DNA from: Brevundimonas diminuta 3F5N
GTDB lineage: Bacteria; Pseudomonadota; Alphaproteobacteria; Caulobacterales; Caulobacteraceae
DNA: 64,000 nucleotides
Direction: 5' to 3'
Assembly (NCBI RefSeq): GCF_900163625.1
Contig: NZ_FUIE01000065.1
Location: 45,134 to 109,133 of the forward strand
Both the position numbers and the translations under genes were made by a program. The number at the start of each line of letters is the position of its first letter. Position 1 is the first letter of the stretch. Positions 45,526 to 54,302 of this stretch are shown here, piece by piece. The notes beneath the pieces are model-generated. The model did not search any database. It was given only the letters and a program-made list of their open reading frames with translations, and had not been told where the DNA came from.

Positions 45526-46254
45526 CTAAACCGGCAGTCGTTCCAGCCGCAGATAGGAGGGATTGAACTCGGCCGCGCTCGCCAGACGATCCCACGCGAG
45601 AATACGAACTTCCGATCCTGTCCACTCCAGCCAGCCCGCCTCGCGCATGACCTTCAGCGTACGGTTCACATGCACGGCGGACATGCCGAGCAGATCCGCA
45701 ATCTCCGCCTGGATAATGGGAAAATGAAAGACGCCGTCGCGCGCCAGGCCCACGGCTTTCAAGCGCGCGTAGATTTCGCAGACCAACAAGGCGGTCCGCT
45801 CCAGCGCCTCCTGTCGACCTAGGGCCAGCAGCCATTCACGGTGCATGGCGGCGTCCACCACCGTCTCCAGCCATAACAAGCGCGTCAAATGCGGGTGCTC
45901 TTCCGTCAGTTTGCGCAGGCGTTCATGCGGCGCCTCGGCGATGAGACAGTCGGACAGCGCGCGCACGCCATGGTCGACGCGCTTCAGAACAAAGCCGTGC
46001 AGGTCGATGAAGTCTCCGGGAAGATTGATCTGGGTGTACTGCCGCCGTCCGTCGCTCAGATCGCGATAGCGCGCGCAGAAGCCGTCGATGACGAGGCTGG
46101 AATGATCGACCAACGCATCCTGAGTGACGATGTCGCTGCCGGCGGGCTTCAACACGACATGGGTCAGCACGCTCCTGAGCGCCTGCCTTTCGCCATCCGT
46201 AATGACGTCGCGTCGTTGCAGCTTGTTTTCCAGCAAACGGCTGTGGTCGTGCAT
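45526..46254 (-). CDS. Crp/Fnr family transcriptional regulator (1 of 3)
   Basis: This is a 242-residue regulator with an N-terminal cupin-like sensor domain (about 20-125; GDFIDLHGFVLKR) and a C-terminal Crp-type winged helix (about 165-235) with FPIIQAEIADLLGMSAVHVN as recognition helix-turn-helix. No Fnr-type cysteine cluster is present. Proteins of this subtype are abundant in Caulobacter and Brevundimonas. ATG 46254 follows AGGGAA. The ligand and targets are unknown. Confidence 0.9.
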   Translation of the reverse strand: MHDHSRLLENKLQRRDVITDGERQALRSVLTHVVLKPAGSDIVTQDALVDHSSLVIDGFCARYRDLSDGRRQYTQINLPGDFIDLHGFVLKRVDHGVRALSDCLIAEAPHERLRKLTEEHPHLTRLLWLETVVDAAMHREWLLALGRQEALERTALLVCEIYARLKAVGLARDGVFHFPIIQAEIADLLGMSAVHVNRTLKVMREAGWLEWTGSEVRILAWDRLASAAEFNPSYLRLERLPV

Positions 46255-46410
46255 TGTGGTTCCCTGAGGCTTGGCGCGACCACAACGCCGGATCTTCGCG
46301 AATGGTGCCATCGGCTCGAACAGCCAAGGTTCCACAGCGCCTCAAAGGCGACACAATGAACCCATCAGGGCGCAACCGCATTGCCTTCCCGTAACAGGGG
46401 ATTTTGTACC

Positions 46411-46599
46411 ATGAATAGAACACCAGTCATCGAGCGGGCCTTCGAACTCGCGCGCAGCGGCCGCTTCCGCATACCCAGCGAAGTCCGCAAGGCCTTGATC
46501 TCGGATCGTTATACCCAGGCCGAACTTTTCCAGCTCGAGGGCAAGGCCACGTGGCGCCAACTGCGCACCCTCTGCTCAGATTCCTATTACCGCGCCTGA
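46411..46599 (+). CDS. Small soluble protein (62 residues)
   Basis: This is a small basic protein starting at ATG 46411 (AGGGG upstream). Its sequence (IERAFELARSGRFRIPSEVR, then SDRYTQAELFQLEGKATWRQ) looks like a compact helical domain seen in many alphaproteobacterial hypothetical proteins. It lies between two crp-like genes but is not clearly in an operon with either. The function is unknown. Confidence 0.7.
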   Translation: MNRTPVIERAFELARSGRFRIPSEVRKALISDRYTQAELFQLEGKATWRQLRTLCSDSYYRA

Positions 46600-46696
46600 C
46601 GGCTTCCGCTCCCGGCGCCGCAAGCATCACCGTCAAGCCCTTGGACTAACCTATGTAAAGAACGAAACACCCTCGGCCGTGCTGTTGGTCAGAGGG

Positions 46697-47458
46697 ATGA
46701 AGAATCAGTCTTATCAAGATGATGTAGACATAGCCGCGGCGTCGCTGGAGCGGATGCTGTTCAGCTTCGCCGTGCTGTCGCCTGGCGACATCGAATGCAT
46801 CCGTAGCTGGTTTCACGGTCCTGCCATGGTTCACCCGCCCGGCGGCGCCGTTTCCCTTCATCCGGAACGCAAAGACGCCCGTGTGGTGGCGCGCGGCTGG
46901 ATCGCCCGCGGCGCGATGTTGGAAGACGGCCGTCGCCAGATCGTCGGTCTCAGCCTGCCCGGCGACGTCATCCTGGCCGCCGACGTCGTGGACGCCGACA
47001 TGGCGGTCTGGGCCCTGACCGACGCCTCTACCCTTGACGCCTCCCTGCTGTGGGCGGCGATTTCCGAAGGCGTAGACGTCAGCCCGCGTCTTCTGGAAGC
47101 CTGGCGGCATTTTCGCTCGGCAGAGCGCCTGCGGCTGGCGCGGCATGTCATTCGGCTGGGTCGGCTCAGCGCCTATGAGCGAACGGCGCACCTTCTGTTG
47201 GAGCTGTACGAGCGGCAAAGCCGTCTCGGCGCAGCCGAACCCGGCGTCCTTCACCTGCCTCTCACCCAGGACATGCTCGCAGACATCCTGGGCCTCAGCG
47301 CCGTGCACATGAACCGGACGCTACAGCAACTTCGGCGAGCAGGCCTGGTCGACTACCGGACGGGACGGGCCGTCCTGCCTGACCTGCAGGGCCTGGCCTT
47401 GGCCGCAGGCCTCAGCATCGCCGACGATCTCGCGGATGCGCCGCCCAGCCGCGACTAA
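46697..47458 (+). CDS. Crp/Fnr family transcriptional regulator (2 of 3)
   Basis: This is a regulator of about 253 residues with a sensor domain (about 20-140; GLSLPGDVILAADVVDADMA) and a winged helix (about 180-250) with PLTQDMLADILGLSAVHMNR. It is similar in layout to the regulator at 45526. The start is uncertain: ATG 46697 directly follows AGAGGG, which is too close for a normal SD sequence, and an in-frame GTG at 46679 is possible. Ligand and targets are unknown. Confidence 0.88.
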   Translation: MKNQSYQDDVDIAAASLERMLFSFAVLSPGDIECIRSWFHGPAMVHPPGGAVSLHPERKDARVVARGWIARGAMLEDGRRQIVGLSLPGDVILAADVVDADMAVWALTDASTLDASLLWAAISEGVDVSPRLLEAWRHFRSAERLRLARHVIRLGRLSAYERTAHLLLELYERQSRLGAAEPGVLHLPLTQDMLADILGLSAVHMNRTLQQLRRAGLVDYRTGRAVLPDLQGLALAAGLSIADDLADAPPSRD

Positions 47459-47514
47459 CCCATGTGAGTGGCGATCTGCGGCAGCCATGGCAGGGCTTCT
47501 GGTTAGGAGGCCCC

Positions 47515-48219
47515 ATGTCTGCAGATTCCGCCGCCATTCTATCCCCGTCCGCCCCTCCTCACGGCCGCCCCCCGCCCAGCATCCGTGATCACCCGGTCTA
47601 TCGCGTCCTGCCGCCGGATGCGCAGCAGCGCCTGACCGCCGAGGGAACAGAGGTTGATCTCCCAGGCGACGCGCAGGCTCCTCTGGACAGGGAGCATCTC
47701 TGGTTCGTCCTGTCCGGGGTTCTCGGCGCCTTTCCAACCGGAAGTGAAGTCTGTGTCGCACCTATCGTATCGGGCGCCGTCTACGGTTGGGATCACGCTC
47801 TGGGCTCTAGCGGCAGCCGCGCCGACGTGCGGCCGCTGCTGGATGTTCGGCTGTTCCGCGTTCCCGCCGCCGCCGCCCGCGAGGCGCTCGGTCATGATTG
47901 GCTATCGCGCTTCATCGCCCTTCAGGCGGTTCAACGCCTGACGCTTCTGGAACAGGAAGCCGCCTGCAACGCCTCCCATCGCGTGTCGGAGCGTCTGGCC
48001 AAGTGGCTGCTTCGTCTGCACCATGGCGGCAACGGCGCGCCGCTTCGCTTGAAGCAGGCCCAGCTAGCCGCCATGCTCGGCGTCCAGAGAACCAGCATCA
48101 ACGCCGCCGCCAGCAACCTGCAAGCGATAGGCGCGGTGCGCTTCAGCCGCGGCAAGGCGTCGATTCTGGACGCGGGTAGTCTCTCCGACCTTTCATGCCG
48201 GTGCGGCGCGATGAACTGA
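47515..48219 (+). CDS. Crp/Fnr-like transcriptional regulator (3 of 3, divergent member)
   Basis: This is a 234-residue protein with a strong SD sequence (TTAGGAGG). The C-terminal winged helix is clear (LKQAQLAAMLGVQRTSINAA), but the N-terminal sensor domain is poorly conserved and lacks the usual glycine-rich cyclic-nucleotide pocket. It follows the second regulator by 56 bp on the same strand, so they may be co-transcribed. Two cysteines near the C-terminus (SCRCGAMN) are of unknown meaning. Confidence 0.82.
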   Translation: MSADSAAILSPSAPPHGRPPPSIRDHPVYRVLPPDAQQRLTAEGTEVDLPGDAQAPLDREHLWFVLSGVLGAFPTGSEVCVAPIVSGAVYGWDHALGSSGSRADVRPLLDVRLFRVPAAAAREALGHDWLSRFIALQAVQRLTLLEQEAACNASHRVSERLAKWLLRLHHGGNGAPLRLKQAQLAAMLGVQRTSINAAASNLQAIGAVRFSRGKASILDAGSLSDLSCRCGAMN

Positions 48220-48297
48220 GAGCACGGCCGCGCGCAGAAGGGAGCCGGAGGCAGGACCTGGTGTTGCCTAGACTTAGACCCAGCAAGGGCCGTGACG

Positions 48298-49311
48298 ATG
48301 TCGACAAACGTGATCAATCCGCCGCCTTCCGGCGGACTCGTCTGGTCCAGCAACGAGAGCCCAGGCCTTACGCGCCGCCGGAGCGGGAGGGGCTTTTGCT
48401 ATCTTGATCCAAAGGGGTGCCTGATCCGTGAGCGGAACATCCTGATGCGGATCGACGCCCTAGCCATTCCGCCGGCGTGGCAGGACGTCTGGATTTGTCC
48501 CGACCCAAACGGCCATATCCAGGCGACCGGGCGCGATGCGCGCGGTCGCAAGCAGTACCGCTATCATGCCGATTGGACGGCCCGCGCCGCCTCGCACAAA
48601 TTTGCGCGTTTGCCAGATTTCGCCCGACGCCTGCCGCGACTGCACGACCGGGTGGAGAACGACCTTTCGCGACGTGGCCCGTGCAAGGAAAAGGTGCTGG
48701 CCTCGGCGGTTCGTTTGCTGGAAGTCACCCTCATCCGCGTCGGCAACGCCGCCTATGCCCGCCAGAACCGCAGTTTCGGCCTGACGACCCTGCGCAAGCG
48801 GCACTTGGAGGTCGACGGCTCGGCCCTAACCTTTGAGTTCAGGGGCAAGAGCGGCAAGGAACACCGGGTCAAGGTCAGCGACCGTCGACTGGCGCGCGTC
48901 ATGCGCGGCCTTGAAGGCCTGCCGGGCCAGCATCTGTTCAAATACCGCGACGCAGAGGGCGAGCTGTGGGCGATCAGTTCAGACGACGTGAACGCCTATA
49001 TCCGCGAGGCCATGGGCGATGAGTTCTCCGCCAAGGACTTCCGCACCTGGGCGGCCACCGTCGCCGCCGCCCGCGCCTTCTACGAAATGGCCCCGCCCAC
49101 GTCCCAGACCGAGGCGCGGCGAAACATCTCGACCTGCATGAAGGCGGTCGCGAGCCTGCTGGGCAACACGCCGACGGTCTGTCGGGCGTCCTATGTCCAT
49201 CCGCGCGTGATTGAGCTTTATGAATCCGGAACCATCACGACCTGTCTGCCGGATCCAAACGCCCAGAGTTTCGATTCAAGGCTGTCGCGACTGCTGAGCG
49301 AACCTTCCTAG
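48298..49311 (+). CDS. DNA topoisomerase IB
   Basis: This is a 337-residue bacterial type IB topoisomerase, which relaxes supercoils through a 3'-phosphotyrosine intermediate. The N-terminal domain contains RIDALAIPPAWQDVWICPDP and the catalytic domain has the Arg-Lys-Arg-Tyr pentad: RKQYRYH, LTTLRKRHLEV, KDFRTWAATV and the nucleophile Tyr in CRASYVHPRV. The gene shares the tetranucleotide CTAG at its stop with the convergent isochorismatase gene. These enzymes are common accessory topoisomerases in alphaproteobacteria. Confidence 0.95.
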   Translation: MSTNVINPPPSGGLVWSSNESPGLTRRRSGRGFCYLDPKGCLIRERNILMRIDALAIPPAWQDVWICPDPNGHIQATGRDARGRKQYRYHADWTARAASHKFARLPDFARRLPRLHDRVENDLSRRGPCKEKVLASAVRLLEVTLIRVGNAAYARQNRSFGLTTLRKRHLEVDGSALTFEFRGKSGKEHRVKVSDRRLARVMRGLEGLPGQHLFKYRDAEGELWAISSDDVNAYIREAMGDEFSAKDFRTWAATVAAARAFYEMAPPTSQTEARRNISTCMKAVASLLGNTPTVCRASYVHPRVIELYESGTITTCLPDPNAQSFDSRLSRLLSEPS

Positions 49312-49913
49312 GCCCACATCTCGAGCACCTCGTCGCACTCCGCCGTCTCGATCTGCTGGCCGAAGCGGTCATGATAGAGAGCCAACAAGGCGTCGTGCGA
49401 CTGGTCCGAGGAACTGCACAGGGCGTCCGAAACCACCACCACGCGAAAGCCCATATCCACGGCGCCGAGGACAGTCGCCAGCACGCACATATCGGTCTCG
49501 GCGCCCGTCACCACCAGGGTGTCGACCCGGCTGGCCATCAGAGCCGACGCCAGACCCGTGTTGAGCCAGGGGGAATAGCGGGACTTGTCCAACACCCTGG
49601 CGGGCGGGGTGAAGACCTGCAGTTCGGGCAGAAGCTCCACACGTCCTTCACCCAGATTCTCAAGCGTCATCGACGCCCATCGCCGCCAGTACCGCCTCCA
49701 CGTCCCCTCCCCCTCTCTCGGCGAACGGGCGGGGATGAACCGGGTGAAACAGGTGCGTTCGGCCTTGCGCTCGCACAGACGCACGACGACTGGCAGGACA
49801 CGCGCCATCCACGGCGTGCGCCATGCCGTGTCCTCCGCGAATAGTCTTTGCATGTCCACGCACAGATGGACGGCGTTTGCGGCTATGGGGCCGAAATGGA
49901 TACCGGAAACCAT
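49308..49913 (-). CDS. Isochorismatase-family cysteine hydrolase
   Basis: This is a 201-residue cytosolic hydrolase with the Asp-Lys-Cys triad: Asp20 in LCVDMQRLF, Lys (about 114) in LDKSRYSPW and Cys (about 143) in GAETDMCVLAT. Typical substrates of the family are nicotinamide, carbamoyl compounds or isochorismate; the sequence does not tell which. It stands alone on the minus strand. Confidence 0.9.
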   Translation of the reverse strand: MVSGIHFGPIAANAVHLCVDMQRLFAEDTAWRTPWMARVLPVVVRLCERKAERTCFTRFIPARSPREGEGTWRRYWRRWASMTLENLGEGRVELLPELQVFTPPARVLDKSRYSPWLNTGLASALMASRVDTLVVTGAETDMCVLATVLGAVDMGFRVVVVSDALCSSSDQSHDALLALYHDRFGQQIETAECDEVLEMWA

Positions 49914-50006
49914 ACCGCCCCAAAGCCCAGGCCTCTGGCAGGTTCCCAGTCTTAGGGCCAGACTTCCTGCCTATCTCCGCCATGCCCCCTGCCGCGACCG
50001 AGCAGG

Positions 50007-50216
50007 TTAGTCATGCATCAGCAAATGAATCGGCTCCACCTTCAAGATATCTGCGATCCGCTCGACAACCTCCAGCGTTGGGTTCCTTTGCCCACGCTCT
50101 AACTGCCCCATATAGCTGTAGGAGAGGCCCACATCATGAGCGAGCGTTTCCAGGGTCACTCCCCGCTCGCGCCGGATACGCCGTACATTTTCGCCGAGAA
50201 CTTGGGCCATTCGCAT
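50007..50216 (-). CDS. Small XRE-family helix-turn-helix protein
   Basis: This is a 69-residue protein that consists of a single Cro/C1-type HTH domain (VRRIRRERGVTLETLAHDVG, then LSYSYMGQLERGQRNPTLEV). The start is 50216 or the second ATG at 50210. It diverges from a small membrane protein gene with about 65 bp between them, and may autoregulate from there. No toxin partner is adjacent. Confidence 0.88.
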   Translation of the reverse strand: MRMAQVLGENVRRIRRERGVTLETLAHDVGLSYSYMGQLERGQRNPTLEVVERIADILKVEPIHLLMHD

Positions 50217-50282
50217 CGCCCCAAGCGCAAGGAAATCTTCACCTTCATCCAGTCACTATAATAACCATTCAGGGAGAGCGTG

Positions 50283-50465
50283 ATGGATGTCGTGTTGACG
50301 GTTGGTGTTGTCGTCATTGCAGGAGCATGCTGGCAGTTGTTCCAGCGACTGCTAGCCATTGAGAGAGAGACTGTCGATCTGCGCCAAGAGGTCTACCGCT
50401 TAGCCGAAATGCGCCTGGCGGATCCCGAAAAGCCATTCGGACGCAGGTCGCACCCGCCAAAATGA
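50283..50465 (+). CDS. Small membrane-anchored protein
   Basis: This is a 60-residue protein with an N-terminal transmembrane helix (VVLTVGVVVIAGACWQLF) and a charged cytoplasmic segment with coiled-coil character (ERETVDLRQEVYRLAEMRLA). AGGGAG lies about 8 nt before ATG 50283 and TATAAT at 50257-50262 could be its -10 box. The function is unknown. Confidence 0.6.
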   Translation: MDVVLTVGVVVIAGACWQLFQRLLAIERETVDLRQEVYRLAEMRLADPEKPFGRRSHPPK

Positions 50466-50662
50466 AAATACAATGGCCTCCAACCGGCGCACCTAGAATG
50501 CGACGAGGCTGAGACGAGGTTCCGTCCTCGTTTAGAAGGTGTGGCTTTCAGCGCAGCGTTGGTCTTGTGGCGTCGAATTCGGCTTCGCTAGACGGCGCAT
50601 TCCCCTTGGCCGGTTCGGCTGCTGGAATGGAACGAGTTACGGGACAGCTAGGGAGGGGGGTG

Positions 50663-51478
50663 ATGAGGATAATCGGCGGATGGAGTTTAGGCGTCCTGGC
50701 GCTTGTGCTGTGCGCTCCAACAGCGGCCAGGGCGGAAGGCCGGGAGTGCGGGGACGTGGCGGCGATCGTACGCCAAGCCTACCCCGACGCCGTCGTGCAG
50801 GGTGGGCGCGCGGTGCGGGTCCGCGACCGCACCCTTACCCTCCCATCCGAAACCTCCATCGATCCTCACGCCATGGTCTGTCGGCGCTGGCGAGGCCGAC
50901 CAGGGCTCCTGCTGGTCGCGGTTCCCCTCATCGCCCAAGTCCGTTCGGACGGAACTTCAGGCGATCTGGATGTTCTCGTCGTCGATGAAACCACGGGGAC
51001 CCCACGCCAACGCCTCCGCCTGCCCCACGCCATGGACGACGACGCCATAGGCGTGTCCGACGTTTCATTCGACACCGCCGCCTATCAGTTGGGGCCTGAA
51101 CGGCTCGCGTTCGGAGTGCGGCAAACGCGGATGGGGAGCTCGCGTCCCAATCCCCTCCTGGAGACCACGCTGTCTCTCTACGAAGTGCGGGACGGCGCCC
51201 TGGCGCCCGTCCTGGAAAATCTGGTGGTCTCTCGAAGCCGGGGCGAATGGGATCTATCCTGCCCAGGCGAAACCCTCTCGACCGAACGTATCCTGCGGAT
51301 GACCCCAGGCCGACGCGGTCAGGACATTTCGCTCCTGGAGCGTCGGACTCGACGCGTCTCCAAGACGGATAAGAGCGGGGAGTGCCTGACGACGGATCGC
51401 ACCGAACCGCCAAGAACGGTCCTCATCCCCTTCGACGGCGAACGATACGCCCTTCCCCCATCTCTCAGGCGAGACTGA
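50663..51478 (+). CDS. Secreted protein of unknown function
   Basis: This is a 271-residue protein with a signal peptide (MRIIGGWSLGVLALVLCAPT, ending ARA before EG) that decides the start at 50663; a GGGAGGGGGG stretch sits just upstream. The mature part is about 245 residues, beta-rich by pattern, with three Cys and no recognised domain. It could be a periplasmic beta-sheet protein. No operon partner is present. Confidence 0.65.
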   Translation: MRIIGGWSLGVLALVLCAPTAARAEGRECGDVAAIVRQAYPDAVVQGGRAVRVRDRTLTLPSETSIDPHAMVCRRWRGRPGLLLVAVPLIAQVRSDGTSGDLDVLVVDETTGTPRQRLRLPHAMDDDAIGVSDVSFDTAAYQLGPERLAFGVRQTRMGSSRPNPLLETTLSLYEVRDGALAPVLENLVVSRSRGEWDLSCPGETLSTERILRMTPGRRGQDISLLERRTRRVSKTDKSGECLTTDRTEPPRTVLIPFDGERYALPPSLRRD

Positions 51479-51516
51479 TGTCGGCGGCGCCGGCAGCGAA
51501 TGTTGGAGCGGCTCCA

Positions 51517-51891
51517 TCATCGTGCTGAGATGCGCAAGGACATCAGAAACGCGGCCGTGAACCCCAGGTGGACGCCGAGGAAGAGCCTCGCCAATTCTCG
51601 CGCCTCACCGGTCGTGACGCCCCAGACGTCATTTAGCGCGACGACACCGAAACCGACGGCGTTGGCGACAAGGACGTTTCGTAGCGAGCCGCCGAGAGGC
51701 GCGCCGCGCGAAAGCCAGTTCAACACGGCTATACCTAGAAACGGCCCTCCCAAAAGCCTGAGCAGAGCGATGAGTTCTGTCGAAGCGTCAGCGGGAACGG
51801 CCCCCACGCCGAACTGAAGCGGCACGAACAGAAGCGCCAATCCCACGACCGCGAGATAGACGGACGAAAGCGTCAAGGTCAGGCGGATCAT
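51517..51891 (-). CDS. Four-helix membrane protein of unknown function
   Basis: This is a 124-residue protein with four transmembrane helices (LSSVYLAVVGLALLFVPLQF, IALLRLLGGPFLGIAVLNWL, NVLVANAVGFGVVALNDVWG and LARLFLGVHLGFTAAFLMSL). ATG 51891 follows GGAGGGAGGG. It is transcribed away from imuA, but no LexA box faces it. No specific function is recognised. Confidence 0.72.
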   Translation of the reverse strand: MIRLTLTLSSVYLAVVGLALLFVPLQFGVGAVPADASTELIALLRLLGGPFLGIAVLNWLSRGAPLGGSLRNVLVANAVGFGVVALNDVWGVTTGEARELARLFLGVHLGFTAAFLMSLRISAR

Positions 51892-52057
51892 AGATTCCCT
51901 CCCTCCTCGAGAACGAAGCTGCCGTTGTGCGTGACAACGACGCATGAGGCCAATTCGCTCCTTTGGTGAGCCGCTCGATGATCGGAGATAGCCACCATTG
52001 CTTGGCAGCAGCTTTACCATCCCGCTTGACTCCCTCCCTGGGTCAGGGCGCATATAA

Positions 52058-52072
52058 GAACATATGCGGAAC
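52058..52072 (+). promoter_or_regulatory. LexA (SOS) box overlapping the imuA start codon
   Basis: GAAC-ATATGCG-GAAC, the complement of GTTC-N7-GTTC, is an exact alphaproteobacterial LexA box. The ATG of imuA (52064-52066) lies inside it. A -10-like TATAAG is at 52053-52058 and TTGACT at 52026, so transcription would begin at or next to the start codon. Confidence 0.85.
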
Positions 52073-52852
52073 ATTCATTCTCAGCCTGACGCTCTGGCGG
52101 CGCTGAAGACTCGCCTGGAGGCCCTGGATCGGGCCGGCGGTCGTCGCATCGGCGCGGGCGTGCGCGCGGGAAGCGACGACGCTTTTGCGCCGCTGGCCAC
52201 GGGCGTTCTGCATGATCTCTACGCCGCCGCCCCCGCCGACGCGGTGGCGGTCAACGCCTTTGGCCTGGGGCTGGCGTTGCGGGCGACGGCGGGACGGCCC
52301 ATCGTCTGGGGCCTGCATGAAATGATGGCCCAGGAGGCGGGACGGCCGCATGGGCCCGGCCTGCATGAAATGGGCTTGTCGCCGCGCGACCTGCTGCTGG
52401 TGCGGACGCGCGACGTGCAGACCCTGTTGGCCGTCGGCGAAGAAGCCCTGCGCAGTCCCGCCGTGGGCGCCGTGCTGTTGAGCGCCTGGGGCGAGGCCAA
52501 GGCCTTCAGCCTGACGGCCAGCCGGCGACTGGCTCTGGCGGCCGAGACGGACGGCGCGACCCTGTTCCTGGCGCGGGCGGGCGCCCTGCCCTGCCCCAGC
52601 GCGGCCGAGACCCGCTGGTCGGTGACGTCCTGGGCTTCGGAACCTCTGGAAGGCGGGGCGCCGGGGCGGCCGTCTTTTTCCGCGACCCTGCTGCGGCGGC
52701 GCGGCGGCGGGGCGCCCGGGACCTGGATCATGGAGTGGGATCGTGAACAGCGAACCTTCCGTCCGCCCGCGCCGCTATCTGGCGGTCTGGTTCCCCTGGC
52801 TGCCCAGCGACCGGCTGCGACGCCAGGAGCGGCGGGACGGCGCGCCGCCTGA
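52064..52852 (+). CDS. imuA: ImuA, SOS mutagenesis accessory protein
   Basis: This is a 262-residue RecA/SulA-like protein of the imuA-imuB-dnaE2 mutasome. Recognisable parts are GVLHDLYAAAPADAVAVNAF, WGLHEMMAQEAGRPHGPGL and LLLVRTRDVQTLLAVGEEAL. In Caulobacter, ImuA is needed with ImuB and DnaE2 for damage-induced mutagenesis. The start codon is embedded in the LexA box and no SD sequence is possible, so the mRNA is probably leaderless. The 3' end overlaps imuB by about 110 bp. Confidence 0.92.
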   Translation: MRNIHSQPDALAALKTRLEALDRAGGRRIGAGVRAGSDDAFAPLATGVLHDLYAAAPADAVAVNAFGLGLALRATAGRPIVWGLHEMMAQEAGRPHGPGLHEMGLSPRDLLLVRTRDVQTLLAVGEEALRSPAVGAVLLSAWGEAKAFSLTASRRLALAAETDGATLFLARAGALPCPSAAETRWSVTSWASEPLEGGAPGRPSFSATLLRRRGGGAPGTWIMEWDREQRTFRPPAPLSGGLVPLAAQRPAATPGAAGRRAA

Positions 52853-54302
52853 GGATGCGCCGCCGGTCGTCCTGGCCGAGAAGATCAAGGGCGCGTTGCG
52901 GCTGGCGGCCGTCGATCCGGCGGCGACGCGGGCGGGGCTGACCCCCGGCCTGGCCCTGGCCGACGCGCGGGCGCGGACCCCCGCCCTGCGCGTCGTCGCC
53001 CATCGACCGGACCTCGACGACGCCTTGCTGGGACGGGTGCTGGAGGATTTCGGCCGATTCACCCCGATGATCGCGCTGGACCCGCCGCACGGCCTGATGC
53101 TGGACGTGACCGGCTGCGCCCACCTGTTCGGCGGAGAGACAGGCCTGATGCGGACGGTCCAGGCGCGGGCCGAACGCGCCGGACTCAAAATCCGGTGCGC
53201 CCTGGCCGGCACGCCCCAGGTCGCGCGCGCCCTGGCCCGCTTTGGCCCCAACGGCCGGTTCGAGCCCGGCCAGGAGCGCGCCGCCGCGCGTCGCCTGCCG
53301 GTCGCCGCCTTGGAGCTTTCGGACAGGGAGGACGAGGCCCTGCGTCGTCTGGGCCTGAAGCGGCTGGGCGACTTGGACGACCGGCCTCGCGCGCCCCTGG
53401 CTGCCCGTTTCGGCGCCGACTTCCCGACCCGACTGGCGAGGGTTCTGGGCGACGAGGACATGCGCATCACCCCGCATCGTCCGCCCGCGCCCGTAGTCGT
53501 CGACCGCGTCTTCTTCGAGCCCATCTCCGCGCCCGAGGACGTGGAGCGGGTTCTGTCCGACTTGCTGGTCGAAACCATGGACCGGCTGGATCAGACGGGC
53601 TTGGGCGGCCGCGCCTTCGAGGCCGGCTTCTATCGCGTGGACGGCGAGACGCGCCGCGTCGTCGTTCGCACCGGCCGCCCGACCCGCGACGCCCCCGCGA
53701 CCCTGCGGCTGTTCCGCGAGCGGATGGCGGCCCTGGCCGCCCCGCTGGACCCCGGCTTCGGCTTCGACCAGATGCGGATGTCCGTGCCCTGGACCCAGGT
53801 TCTGGCGCCGACCCAGCAAGGCCTGGAGCGCGAGACGCCTGGCGAGGAGGCCTTCAGCCGTCTGGTTGATCGGCTGACCGCGCGTCTGGGGCCGGAGGCC
53901 GTGCTGCGCTTCGAGCCCTTCGCCTCGCACATTCCCGAACGCGCGACGCGACTGGTCCCGGCCGCCGCCCGTCATGGCGACGAGACCTGGCCCGACCTCG
54001 ACCCCGACGATCCGCCCTTGCGGCCGCTGCAGATGTTCGACCCGCCCCAGCCGGTCGAAACCCTGGCGGAGGTGCCCGACGGCTATCCCCTGAAGTTCCG
54101 CTGGCGCCGCGTCCTGCACGAGGTGACGCGCGCCGAGGGGCCCGAGCGGATCAGCGGCGAATGGTGGCGCGCGCCGAACCAGCGCACCCGCGACTATTAC
54201 CGGGTCGAGGACCGGGACGGCCGCCGCTTCTGGCTGTTCCGCCAGGGCCTCTATGGCGAGACGCTCGAGCCGCGCTGGTTCATCCACGGCCTGTTCGCAT
54301 GA
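52743..54302 (+). CDS. imuB: ImuB, Y-family polymerase-like mutasome protein
   Basis: This is a 519-residue Y-family homologue that lacks normal polymerase activity in studied relatives and serves as a hub joining ImuA, DnaE2 and the beta clamp. Fold markers include RRYLAVWFPWLPSDRL, GLMLDVTGCAHLFGGE and LGLKRLGDLDDRPRAPLAAR. The extended C-terminal region (about 300-519) is characteristic. PLQMFD near residue 425 could be the clamp contact (uncertain). It starts on GTG 52743, well inside imuA, and ends with an ATGA overlap with dnaE2. Confidence 0.92.
   Translation: MNSEPSVRPRRYLAVWFPWLPSDRLRRQERRDGAPPEDAPPVVLAEKIKGALRLAAVDPAATRAGLTPGLALADARARTPALRVVAHRPDLDDALLGRVLEDFGRFTPMIALDPPHGLMLDVTGCAHLFGGETGLMRTVQARAERAGLKIRCALAGTPQVARALARFGPNGRFEPGQERAAARRLPVAALELSDREDEALRRLGLKRLGDLDDRPRAPLAARFGADFPTRLARVLGDEDMRITPHRPPAPVVVDRVFFEPISAPEDVERVLSDLLVETMDRLDQTGLGGRAFEAGFYRVDGETRRVVVRTGRPTRDAPATLRLFRERMAALAAPLDPGFGFDQMRMSVPWTQVLAPTQQGLERETPGEEAFSRLVDRLTARLGPEAVLRFEPFASHIPERATRLVPAAARHGDETWPDLDPDDPPLRPLQMFDPPQPVETLAEVPDGYPLKFRWRRVLHEVTRAEGPERISGEWWRAPNQRTRDYYRVEDRDGRRFWLFRQGLYGETLEPRWFIHGLFA

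Noticed and set aside
46325..46335. GGAAC on the minus strand upstream of the first crp-like gene
   Set aside because: The -10 position reads ATGG, not CGTT/CTT, and the 5' leader would be unusual; treated as chance.
52725..52760. Possibility that imuB begins after the imuA stop
   Set aside because: The sequence RRYLAVWFPWLP, typical of the ImuB N-terminus, lies before the imuA stop, so the long overlap is real in this sequence.
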